This document shows positions 46,290-57,019 of a DNA stretch of 64,000 nucleotides, piece by piece. Origin of the DNA: Acanthosepion esculentum. Lineage: Eukaryota > Mollusca > Cephalopoda > Sepiida > Sepiidae. The stretch's first letter is position 1. Each line of letters opens with the position of its first letter. The notes below the pieces were generated by a model that had not been told where the DNA came from, searched no databases, and saw nothing but the letters and a program-made list of their open reading frames with translations. Position numbers and translations under genes: made by a program. The stretch covers positions 9,963,698 through 10,027,697 of the forward strand of contig OZ038482.1 in assembly GCA_964036315.1 (NCBI GenBank). The letters run 5' to 3'.

Positions 46290-46575
46290 TCAAGGACACA
46301 TGGTACCGTGGATAAAGGTGTTGGTTAGACCCAAAGAGTGTGAGTTCAATACCCGGTTAAGGCAGTGGAGAACTTTCAGGAGATAACTGATAACTGACAT
46401 CCATTAAACATGGCTCGGGGAACTAGAACAGTCTACCCCAGTGATCGAAATAAAGGGTTCGGTTCGAAATTCCAACCACCTGAAGAAGGCCGGAGCGTAC
46501 AACGGCCGAAACGTTGTAATAAATATGGCGACAAAGATGAGGACAATAGTTCGAATAATGTTAAGAATGTAGTCT
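46290..46575 (+). repeat. PLE terminal repeat with tRNA-like and hammerhead-like modules
   Basis: A tRNA-Arg-like A box (GTGGATAAAGG) and B box (GAGTTCAATACCC) lie at 46301-46358. A hammerhead-like CTGAAGA, one extra base, GGCCG...CGGCC stem, GAAACG lies at 46480-46513. The extra base between the conserved CTGAAGA and the stem departs from the canonical core. Confidence 0.75.
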
Positions 46576-46589
46576 GAATATTGTTTTAT

Positions 46590-47380
46590 ATTTTTAAAAT
46601 CTTAAATTTAGTTGACCCAATAATTTTTTTTATAATTTTGATTTTGTGTTTGCTTAAAGTGTTGGAGATATTCTTGCATTATTATTTGATATGACAATTA
46701 TTGTTTTATTTTAATTTCTACAATTATAACAGGAATGTTACCTGACAAATAACAGTGTTTTAATGTTAGGACAATACCATATATACTTGTGTTGACATCA
46801 AGTATAGTGTGACCCCTGAATTTTTTGGCATGAATTTTAACCCCTCTGGAAAAGTTTATAGTGCAACCCGTCAAAGAAAGTGCATGATTTATGATCTCTT
46901 CTTAAATTTCCCTGTGTATATTACAACACCCTATTTTTTATGTAAAAATCTTGTCATAAAAACTTGAGTATACTCGAATATATTCGGCAGTTGATCTTAC
47001 TCAGGATAATTGGTTGTTGCAATTATTTTGGTTCGGTTTCTCATTTCAGGTTTCTTTATTCTGTAGATATTGCGAATTGTTTCTTTTTGCTTAGGTAGGT
47101 ACCTGTTTCTTTTGTTCAGACATTGTTTTGGTAGGGTTTGGTTTTGTTTTTTCTCTTCACTTCTTAGTCGGTTTATTATATATACATATATAATTCACCA
47201 GATAATTTCCACTACTGCAACAACTATTACTACTACTTATACACTTGACCACTGGGGATGCTGAGCAGCTTTCACAAATGCAATTGGGATTTGTATTCCA
47301 GCTGTGATAAAAAAACAGACCTGCAAATAATAATTTTCAAAGCAGGTTCTCTCTTCTTGACACAACACAATCTTCCTTCA
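46590..47380. other. unassigned AT-rich sequence
   Basis: A stretch at about 46770-46990 has GTGACCCCTGAATTTTTTGG and a GAGTATACTCGAATATATTC block that looks like part of a DNA-transposon MITE, but I cannot define ends. Confidence 0.3.
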
Positions 47381-47384
47381 GTAT

Positions 47385-47900
47385 CTATGTCTATATTTCT
47401 AAGATGAGGTATTATGCATACTATTTACATTATTAGGATTATTGTCCTTATATATTTATCACAAAATTTTGGCCATTTACACTCTGGCCTTCTTCAGGTG
47501 GCTGGAATGTTGAACTGAACCTTTTATTTCACTCGCTGGGGTAGACTGTTCTAGTTCCACGTGCCGTGTCTAATGGATGTCAGTTATCAGTTATCTCCTT
47601 TTAATTCCCCTCTCCAAGTTCTCCACTACCTTAACCAGTTATTGAACTCACAACTCTGGGTCCTGTTACTGGATCTAACCATTATCCACCGTGCCATGTG
47701 TCCTTAAGGACATCTGTGTATGAATTTCTGGGACTTATAAACTTAATGTCTTCAGCAACCTTTTTTACCAGTGCTCATATTGCAATTTTTGCTGTTATCA
47801 TTGCATGTTTTTTACCAGAGCTCATATTATTATACCAGTAATAAGGAGTGGCAGAGAAAAGCAATAATACGAATAATGTAAATAGTGTACAACCTTCCTT
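47385..47900 (-). mobile_element. rearranged Penelope-like element end
   Basis: Most of it (47385-47830) is the PLE terminal repeat on the minus strand, with the tRNA-like module at 47638-47700 and a degenerate hammerhead-like site at 47466-47497. It then switches to the plus strand for the last codons of the endonuclease (PVIRSGREK at about 47840-47870) and a few bases of the element end. The join shows an inversion-type rearrangement. Confidence 0.75.
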
Positions 47901-48430
47901 TCTATCTCGCTTCTTATTTAGTCACAAGCCAGATTAAAATAAGCTTCATATCTATCTCTGCATGAAGTTTGCTTGGTGGCTAAGGTAGTTGCCTATTTCC
48001 AGTCAGCACTAACCCTGGTAAAAGCTATAATTTCCAAAGCCGAATTTATTAAAATAAACAATCAAAGAGGCCCTCCCCATTTAGAAGAATGACACACGAC
48101 CATCTTCTTACTCTTTTTTGATCCAGTGCTAATCTTAGCAAATACTATGTACATTGACTACCAAGCTATAATCAATGTCACTAGCGTTACTATTCTACTT
48201 TGAATCTTGTCTCCTGTTGAGCTAAGAGTAAATGAATCCTGAGGCAACACACTGACAAATTTTCTTTTAATTCAGACATCATATTCTGCAGATTTTTTTA
48301 AATTATTAATTTTATTTTTTTCTGTATTTGATTTGGTTTTTATTTTTTTAATTTTCTTTTATTGCTAAAATTTTATGCTCTTTATATTGTTATTATTTTT
48401 GCTTTTCACAACACTTTGGGGATAAAGTGA
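47901..48430. other. unassigned sequence
   Basis: No recognised feature; T-rich runs near 48290-48400. Confidence 0.4.
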
Positions 48431-48434
48431 CAGC

Positions 48435-49310
48435 AAATCTTGTCAGTATTTTTGTTATTGCCTAGATAGCTTCATTCTTTTATTCTTTCTATTCCTAGAA
48501 GGCCTACCAGGATTCATTATTGGTGACCACAATCTTAACAATATAAGATATGCAGATGACACAGTGTTGATAGCAGACATGCAAATTACAAAAGCTCCTA
48601 CAGAAGGTTGCGAAGGAAAGCGAAAAGCAAAGACTGAGTATAAACTAAAAGAAGACAGAATATTACCAGCAAAAGGATGAACTCAAAATGCTTATTACAA
48701 ATCAAGGATATTAAAATCAAACAAATACAGAAATTTAATTATCTGGGAAGTGTTCTAACAGAGGATGGAATGTGTGATACTGAGATCTGAAGATGTATAG
48801 AAAAAACTAAGCAGAGTATTAAGAGACAGGAAAAATTTGTTAGAAACAAAGAAAAGAGTACTGGACTGTTACATGATATCAGTCCTCCTGTATAGTAGTG
48901 AATGCTGGACAATCTCCTGAAAGATGAAGAAGAGACTTGAAGTAACAGAAATGTGGTTCTACAGAAAGATGATGAGGATTAAACATGTGAGCAACAATGA
49001 AGTTCAGGAGAAAATGGAAACAAAAAGGAAACTTATACTTAACATCAGGAAGCGGCAGTTGAAATATCTGGGGTACATAATGAGGAAGGAGGGCTTGGAA
49101 AATCTGATACACACAGGGCAGATAGAGGGAAAGAGGGACAAGGGAAAGCAACGTGTGACATATTTAACGGGCTTAAGCAAAGAGACAGGGTTTGAGAAAG
49201 ATAACAAAAAGACAAAATTTATTTAAAGCTACACGGCACATGAAGATGAGGAGGGCCATGATTGCTTACGCCCTGAAGGGACACAGCACATCAAAGAAGG
49301 AAGAAGATTG
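48435..49310 (+). pseudogene. RTE-like LINE reverse transcriptase, decayed
   Basis: It starts EGLPGFIIGDHNLNNIRYAD and has an intact catalytic YADDTVLIAD, followed by stop-containing thumb sequence. The C-terminal part is open from 48924: RLEVTEMWFYRKMMRIKHVS, then KRQLKYLGYIMRKEGLENL and GKRDKGKQRVTYL. These are the conserved C-terminal blocks of RTE-type LINEs. Several frameshifts make it inactive. The missing piece between them corresponds to the one amplified at 16.9-18.9 kb. Confidence 0.85.
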
Positions 49311-49800
49311 CTAGCATGCGAATGATAATGGGCACAAATACCATTTTCATATTCTTTGACAATGTTTAGTTGTTGTTGCTTCCTCCTACTCCACCTCTTC
49401 TTCCTCTTCTTCTTCCTCATCCTCCCCGCCCCCTCTTATTGTTCTTTTTCTTCTTCTTATTCCATATCATTGTCAGTGTTATTCAATAAACATTTACTTT
49501 CAGATGTTGTAATGGTGAATACAGTTACTGAAGTTCTGACTTTTTTTGAGGCGCCATTTTAAACTGGTCATCAAAGCCACTGAAGTTGTGCATAGAATTT
49601 GGGAAGTAGAAGGAAATGAAAGAATATCTGACTGTCCATAGCTGGGTTAAGCATTTTTAAAGGCAGTCACTTGCTCATTGAAATAAAACCCAAAATTGAA
49701 GTCATCAGTTGTTGATGGCACCATTTGAAAATATGAGTGAGAAAACCAAGCAGAAGCATTCAAAAGTTTTTTATAAGCTAAGACCACCTGGAATTGCCTC
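49311..49800. other. unassigned sequence with pyrimidine-rich tract
   Basis: A CTTCTTCCTC-type tract at about 49378-49465. No gene recognised. Confidence 0.4.
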
Positions 49801-52055
49801 ATGTAGGTATTATATAAGTATATATCATGTAGGTATTATATAAGTATATATCATGTAGGTATTATATAAGTATATATCATGTAGGTATTATATAAGTATA
49901 TATCATGTAGGTATTATACAAGTATATATTATGTAGGCATTATATAAGTATATATTATGTAGGTATTATATAAGTATATATTATGTAGGTATTATACAAG
50001 TATATATTATGTAGGCATTATATAAGTATATATTATGTAGGCATTATATAAGTATATATTATGTAGGCATTATACAAGTATATATTATGTAGGCATTATA
50101 CAAGTATATATTATGTAGGCATTATATAAGTATATATTATGTAGGCATTATATAAGTATATATTATGTAGGTATTATATAAGTATATATTATGTAGGTAT
50201 TATATAAGTATATATTATGTAGGCATTATACAAGTATATATTATGTAGGCATTATATAAGTATATATTATGTAGGTATTATACAAGTATATATTATGTAG
50301 GCATTATATAAGTATATATTATGTAGGCATTATATAAGTATATATTATGTAGGCATTATACAAGTATATATTATGTAGGCATTATACAAGTATATATTAT
50401 GTAGGCATTATATAAGTATATATCATGTAGGTATTATATAAGTATATATCATGTAGGTATTATACAAGTATATATTATGTAGGCATTATACAAGTATATA
50501 TTATGTAGGCATTATATAAGTATATATTATGTAGGCATTATATAAGTATATATTATGTAGGTATTATATAAGTATATATTATGTAGGTATTATATAAGTA
50601 TATATTATGTAGGCATTATACAAGTATATATTATGTAGGCATTATATAAGTATATATTATGTAGGCATTATATAAGTATATATTATGTAGGTATGATACA
50701 AGTATATATTATGTAGGCATTATATAAGTATATATTATGTAGGTATTATATAAGTATATATTATGTAGGCATTATATAAATATATATTATGTAGGTATTA
50801 TATAAGTATATATTATGTAGGCATTATATAAGTATATATTATGTAGGTATTATATAAGTATATATTATGTAGGTATTATATAAGTATATATCATGTAGGT
50901 ATTATATAAGTATATATCATGTAGGTATTATACAAGTATATATTATGTAGGTATTATACAAGTATATATTATGTAGGTATTATACAAGTATATATTATGT
51001 AGGTATTATATAAGTATATATTATGTAGGTATTATACAAGTATATATTATGTATGCATTATACAAGTATATATTATGTAGGCATTATATAAGTATATATA
51101 TATGTAGGCATTATACAAGTATATATTATGTAGGCATTATACAAGTATATATTATGTAGGCATTATACAAGTATATATTATGTAGGCATTATATAAGTAT
51201 ATATTATGTAGGCATTATATAAGTATATATTATGTAGGTATTATACAAGTATATATTATGTAGGCATTATATAAGTATATATTATGTAGGCATTATATAA
51301 GTATATATTATGTAGGTATTATACAAGTATATATTATGTAGGCATTATATAAGTATATATTATGTAGGTATTATATAAGTATATATTATGTAGGCATTAT
51401 ATAAGTATATATTATGTAGGTATTATATAAGTATATATCATGTAGGCATTATATAAGTATATATCATGTAGGTATTATATAAGTATATATCATGTAGGTA
51501 TTATACAAGTATATATTATGTAGGCATTATATAAGTATATATTATGTAGGTATTATATAAGTATATATCATGTAGGCATTATATAAGTATATATCATGTA
51601 GGCATTATACAAGTATATATTATGTAGGCATTATATAAGTATATATTATGTAGGCATTATATAAGTATATATCATGTAGGCATTATATAAGTATATATCA
51701 TGTAGGTATTATACAAGTATATATTATGTAGGTATTATACAAGTATATATTATGTAGGCATTATACAAGTATATATTATGTAGGCATTATATAAGTATAT
51801 ATCATGTAGGTATTATATAAGTATATATCATGTAGGTATTATACAAGTATATATTATGTAGGTATTATACAAGTATATATTATGTAGGTATTATATAAGT
51901 ATATATTATGTAGGTATTATACAAGTATATATTATGTAGGCATTATATAAGTATATATCATGTAGGTATTATACAAGTATATATCATGTAGGCATTATAC
52001 AAGTATATATTATGTAGGCATTATACAAGTATATATTATGTAGGTATTATATAAG
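49801..52055. repeat. 26-bp satellite, about 87 copies
   Basis: The unit is ATGTAGGYATTATAYAAGTA followed by TATATY, where each Y is C or T. Nearly all variation is at these three positions. Copy length is very constant, with a single clear indel near 51090. The unit length is not a multiple of three and it has stops, so it is non-coding. Confidence 0.97.
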
Positions 52056-52185
52056 CTCCAAGAAATGAAAAAGTTGATTAAAAAGATCATTATATCCTAA
52101 TTTTATAATGGCTATATGTATTAATTAGTAATTAAGTTTTTAAAAAAATCATTTCACCTCTAGCAAGGGAATAAAACTGATGTAA

Positions 52186-52303
52186 GCATATCTTATATTG
52201 TTAAGATTGTGGTTGCCAATAATGATTCCTGGTAGGCCTTCTAGGAATAGAAAGAATAAAAGAATAAAGCTATCTAGGCAATAACAAAAATACTGACAAG
52301 ATT
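52186..52303 (-). pseudogene. RTE-like LINE fragment, inverted relative to 48435-48553
   Basis: It is a 118-bp inverse of 48435-48553, covering the pyrimidine-rich run before EGLPG and the codons up to NIRYA, where it stops. Together the two copies enclose the RTE fragment and the 26-bp satellite. Confidence 0.8.
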
Positions 52304-52334
52304 TATTCCTTTGCTTTATTAAAAGAGTAAAAGG

Positions 52335-52510
52335 CTACTGAGAGTGAAATAAACTGAGAAAAATTATTGAGGAAAGAGGACAATAAAAAGAACAGAGTTC
52401 AAAGAGACAGAATTGACATTGCATTTGACAGGAAAGCAAGGAGCCGGAAGAGAGTCCCACAAATGAGAAGTATGATGGAAGAAATGATGACTATAGAACT
52501 TATGGTACAC
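52335..52510 (-). pseudogene. jockey-like LINE 3' end, antisense and shortened
   Basis: The minus strand reads HHFFHHTSHLWDSLPAPCFP and then loses the usual next block, passing straight to the 3' UTR. The 3' UTR lies at 52335-52410. Confidence 0.7.
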
Positions 52511-54570
52511 TGATGCTTTGTTTATAAATTTTGTTGCAGTTCTCAGCTGCATCATCAGAATAAGATCTTAAATTGCTTATTTCCATTGGAATCTTAAGTA
52601 TGAGAAGTTCTATTGTTAGAATGTGAAGATTATGATGTTTTAAAATGCAAAGTTGAGGATGTACTAGGATTATGTAGTAGTAACACCATATGGAAATATA
52701 CACTTTCCTTTTCACTAAGAGAGTAACAAAGAAAACTCTCTCTCTCTCTCTCTCTTTCTCTCTTATACACATACTTTCTTTCCTTTCCTTCTATTGTTCC
52801 TATCCTCGGTAACTGACAGAACCCGGACATAGCTTATGTGGGTCAGCGAATGTCATAAAACAATCTACAAACAATGATATATCCTGCCAAAAATGAAACA
52901 GAAACATGGATGTGTCAGGCCAAATAAAAAGAAGAAAAAAACCATGTGCTGGGAAATTGGTTCAATGTAGCAGTTCGAGCTGCAAGAGTTGGAGATTCAT
53001 TGGCTGTGAGTTTGACCAGACGTACAACTCCAGAAGAAGAAAGGTTGAATTAAACAAATTAATTTCTGTTAACCAAAAACACAACGACCCTGTATGAACT
53101 CTTAAATCACAAAAAGACTAAGACGATAGTCACCCACTTTAATCACTGTAACGACATGGAGTCAATAATAAAAATGGTACTATAGACAGTAAACTTGGCC
53201 TTTACTTATGTATTAGTCCAACCTTCATCTTTATATACCACAAGGAAATACCATCAAAAGATACAATATGCAATATGTAAGATTCAAAAATATACAGTAG
53301 CACTCAATATATCTTCCCTGATTAAAAATTGAAAAAAAAGTTTCAAACAACACTTATTTATTTTTTCTTTTCTTTATTGTAGTTGTCGTTATCTTCGAAT
53401 GTTTTTACTGATGTTATTGTTATTAAAGTCATTTTGAAGCTGCGTTTTTCATAAATGTACATTTTGTTTGTATCAGTTTTGTTCTATTATAGCTTATCTC
53501 AGCTTCAACAATTTCTGAGAAAACCAAAGAGGATCATGGGAAATAATTTCCCCTCAGGAAAGAGCACTCATGTATACAACTGGTAAATCTATGCCATATT
53601 CCCAAGATCAGAATTCTTCTTTCCTTCTCATCTGTTTCTCCAGTTTCTTTCACAACAAAACAAATTTTTGCTTGATTTTGCATTTCCACAAGAGATTATA
53701 AAAAAGAAAAATGGTAAATGTAATATTCTTTTTCCATAAATATTTGATTTTTATTTTCACTACATTTACTGTCATTCCAGAGATATAGATTATTTTTTGG
53801 ACCATTAGACAAGTATATTATTTTAAAAAATTCCACTGGGAATGTATTTCATTGTTGTTCTTCAGATTTTGGAGATTAATGTTTTATCTGCTTGTTTATT
53901 TGGGTTTTCTTTTTTTGCAACAGATCCATTTGAAATATTCTTCAGCCTTCAAGTTAACTGGCAGAAATTGGAGTAAAGAAATAGTTTTAGATAAGATTCG
54001 CATGTATATTTCATATCTCAACGACTTGCTAGATGTGTTTTTATCCCTATTTCCGCTTGCTGCTTTTGCTAAGATCACCTTTACTTTACTGCTTTTATTT
54101 TTATTCCTACTATTAGCAGGAGGAAGATGAGGAGGAGGAGGAGGAGGAGGAAGAGAATGTGGAGGAGTTGAAATGACAAAGCTTCTGATATAAGGTACTT
54201 TTATCCATTTTGGATTAGTATCTTCCTCTTTTTGTATTCCTATAGTTTATTAACTACTAATAGTAGTAGTAGTAGTTTCTGAGTTCCTGAAATGGAACAT
54301 TTGCGGATCTACAATTTTTTTTTTAACAAGAATGACCTTCAACATCATTTTTATTGTTTTTATCACTAATTTTTGATTGAGTGACAATTCAAATCTAAAG
54401 AAATTCATGACAACTCATTCTACTAGAGCTTGTTATGTCATGTAGCAACATCTATTAAATGCAATCAATAATGCTGCGATATCCAGAATACTTATTCCTA
54501 ATCTGTTATTCATTACTTTTCTTCTTGTTTGCATTTTCCCATTAATTGGTAAGTACTGCGTCTTTTTTTA
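52511..54570. other. unassigned sequence
   Basis: A CT run is at 52738-52765 and a GGA-rich tract at 54117-54165. A 63-codon frame at 52906-53097 and a 92-codon frame at 53852-54130 show no domain. Nothing else recognised. Confidence 0.4.
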
Positions 54571-54574
54571 ATTG

Positions 54575-55090
54575 AATTTACCTCAAAGAAGGCAGTAAAG
54601 CCACTAAGGCACAAGGTGTTAATGGGCATGAAAGAATTAGAAAACAGAAGCATTATTGAGGAGTGAGAACAATAGAAGAGTAATCAGGAACACAATAGAC
54701 ATTTTACATTTAAATTTTTGAATATCAAAGTTGGCCAGAAAGCATGCAGCTGGAAGAGAGTTTCACAAGATAAAAGTGCAAGAAAAGAAACTGTTAGCAT
54801 AGAACTTACGTCTAGCCAATTCGATTGTAAATTGATGAGACCTCATTGTCATTCTAGTACTGCGCTTGAATTCATAAAGTCTGGGTACCATAGTGAAGAG
54901 TTCACCCGAATAATTACCATGAAAGGATTTATAGAAAAGGCACAGGGAAGCAACTTTATGGTGGTGGCGAAGTGACTGAAGCCGAGATGCCAGGTCAGGA
55001 CTAATAATATTGCTGATTCTCCTTTGGATTTTATCAAGAATCTCTAAATAAATACCGGGAGCACCGAACCATATGTGACAGCAATATTAG
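54575..55090 (-). pseudogene. jockey-like LINE C-terminal fragment, antisense
   Basis: The minus strand retains the FYKSFHGNYSGELFTMVPRL-like block, a SN.FD.N-rich segment and the NSL.A block with frame breaks. The 3' UTR is at 54575-54660 (GTGGCTTTACTGCCTTC). Confidence 0.7.
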
Positions 55091-55277
55091 TGTCTGAGAA
55101 TTTGGAGATTAATTTCCTAATAAATTTGAGCAACATGCTTCTTTACTTGATTTGTTTCTGACCTCCTCTCGCAGATCTTGTCATGTTTCACAACATTGTT
55201 ATCGAGGCAACTCAGATCATGCTATAGTATCTGATGATATTTTCTTCCAATCATCTATTAGACATTTTTTATCAGTT

Positions 55278-55500
55278 TCACCCCAAGCAAGGCCGTAGAG
55301 CCACTAAGACACAGAAGGTGTGTAAGAATTAGAAACAGAAACATTAATGATGAGCAAGAAGAGGGAGGAGCAATCAGGAGGACAGTAGATAGCCATTGAC
55401 ATTGCATTTAAATTTTTGCAGATTAAAGTTGGCTGGAAAGCATGCAGCTGGAAGGGAGTTCCACATATGAGAAGTGCAAGAAAAGAACCTGTTAGTGTAA
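55278..55500 (-). pseudogene. jockey-like LINE 3' end, antisense
   Basis: It has RFFSCTSHMWNSLPAACFPA and NFNLQKFKCNVNGYLLSS, the standard end of the ORF, then the 3' UTR with GCTTGGGGTGAAACT. A CAT microsatellite marks the 5' break. Confidence 0.8.
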
Positions 55501-55504
55501 CTAC

Positions 55505-55510
55505 TACTAC

Positions 55511-55576
<66 letters not shown>
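55505..55576. repeat. (CAT)n microsatellite
   Basis: About 22 uninterrupted units. It creates artefactual poly-Met and poly-His frames on the two strands. Confidence 0.97.
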
Positions 55577-56115
55577 GTCTCTGAACTACTTCATTCTTTG
55601 TGGGGTTTTAAGTGCAGAAGAATCAGACAACCTCCTCCAGGATGATCTGTTGGCTGTGACTCTCAGGAGTTCTGGCATTGTCATGTCTGTTCACTCTTTG
55701 ATGTTGTCTTGCCAGCTGTTGCTTTGCCACCCCTGCATGCATCCACCTTCAGCAGTGCCTTGAATGATGGTCTTGCAGAGGCCGTTATGCCATGGGATGT
55801 GGCCATTCCATGCCATCTGCCAACGTTTAATAGTGAAATGGAGAGTTTCTTGTCAGCCCACAAAACTTTTAACCTTGCTACAGATATAGTCAATTGCTAC
55901 TACGACTACTATTTTCAATTCTGCAAGATTTTGAAACAAAGTATTTCCATTGTTTCATCAACTTTTTAATTACAAAAACCTTTGATTTTATGTTGTTTTT
56001 TTAATTGCAAAACTTTATCTCAATAAATTCTTTTGGCCTACAACTTAATTAAAAAACTAAAAACATGATTTCAGAACTCCAGACAGCTTAAACTACAGCA
56101 TTTTAATGATGTGTT

Positions 56116-56154
<39 letters not shown>

Positions 56155-56270
56155 CATGATATGCAGAAACTTTGCCCTACCTGATGAAGAATAAGTGAGA
56201 CTATCAAAAACTGCTGTATTCGTAACTTAATAGCCCCCTATTTCTTTTATATACATACATATATACATAT
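55577..56270. other. unassigned sequence
   Basis: Two overlapping frames of 86-115 codons are open but unlike anything known to me. An AAT run is at 56118-56151. Confidence 0.35.
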
Positions 56271-56274
56271 GTAC

Positions 56275-56295
56275 ATATATATATATATATATATG

Positions 56296-56344
<49 letters not shown>
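56275..56344. repeat. (TA)n microsatellite, left of palindrome
   Basis: TA dinucleotides with a TGTATG interruption. Confidence 0.95.
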
Positions 56345-56349
<5 letters not shown>

Positions 56350-56473
56350 TGAACATAGAAGTCAACACTTAGAGGCGACAGTCTGTTTCATGCTAGTGCA
56401 ATCGTCGTTGCCTGACGATTGCACTAGCATGAAACAGACTGACAGAGTGTTGACTTCTATGTTCACTTTTATA
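56341..56473. repeat. near-perfect 130-bp palindrome with hammerhead-like motif
   Basis: Arms of about 60 bp (beginning TAAAAGTGAACATAGAAGTC) pair around a 7-bp loop at about 56407-56413, with one asymmetric bulge of about 10 against 4 bases. The right arm starts with CTGACGA, a short TGC...GCA stem and GAAAC (56412-56435). It is flanked by TA-rich DNA, the left run directly adjacent. It may be a head-to-head pair of terminal repeats of an unidentified PLE-like element. Confidence 0.9.
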
Positions 56474-56544
56474 TTTACACACGCTCTATCTCTGATATTG
56501 AGCACTTTATCCCATAAATATAGCACACTTTAAGACTATATTTA

Positions 56545-56548
<4 letters not shown>

Positions 56549-56596
<48 letters not shown>
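56549..56596. repeat. (TA)n microsatellite
   Basis: Uninterrupted TA run, right of the palindrome. Confidence 0.95.
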
Positions 56597-56597
<1 letters not shown>

Positions 56598-56689
56598 TTC
56601 TTATTTTCTTTATGTGTGTCAACCTTTCCTATTTATAACACAACAGTATTAATGTGAGTAAAAGTTTGTCATTTGACTGACTGATGTTG

Positions 56690-56760
56690 CCTTGAGCATC
56701 ATAACTCCAGCGTTTTGTAGCCGGTTCGCTCTTCAGGGGTCATCAGCAATCTACTGCGTA
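56690..56760 (-). repeat. possible PLE-type terminal motif
   Basis: The minus strand reads CTGAAGAGCGAACCGGCTAC, then AAAACGCTGG. It is similar in layout to the CTGAAGA...GAAAC motifs of PLE ends, but the stem is poor and GAAAC is AAAAC. Confidence 0.4.
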
Positions 56761-57019
56761 TATTTTTAAAATTTTTTCCTTTTAAAAATATTTAACACTG
56801 GTGTAAGTTTTCTTCTGTATTCTCTGTGTTTGTATGTGCACTTGTGTGTGTGTGGCCCTGTGTCCATCTTTGCAGACAGGTGTTCACTCATGCTTCACCT
56901 ATCTGCATGGATGTGTGCACATGTAGGGTGTCGTGATCATTTTGCCCTTTTCTTCATTTTATTTTTCACTTCACATTCACTCATTTAGCCTTCTCTTTTT
57001 TCTCTCCCCATCAATGAGT

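Larger units (their letters stand above)
44785..46575 (+). mobile_element. Penelope-like element, nearly complete 3' part with inverted 5' terminal copy
   Basis: Order: inverted terminal copy (44785-44930), reverse transcriptase, a frame-shifted linker, GIY-YIG endonuclease, a short repeat-bearing UTR, and a direct terminal repeat (46290-46575) with tRNA-like module and hammerhead-like motif. The RT starts only at about its first conserved motif, so the 5' part is lost, and the inverted copy is joined at that point. Related ends occur at 1990-2500 and 47385-47900. Confidence 0.9.

Noticed and set aside
49801..52055. Regularly spaced repeats suggesting a CRISPR-like array
   Set aside because: Units are contiguous without unique spacers, in a eukaryotic context with no cas-like genes. 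It is a satellite.
55374..55574. Poly-Met and poly-His frames
   Set aside because: Translation of the CAT microsatellite.
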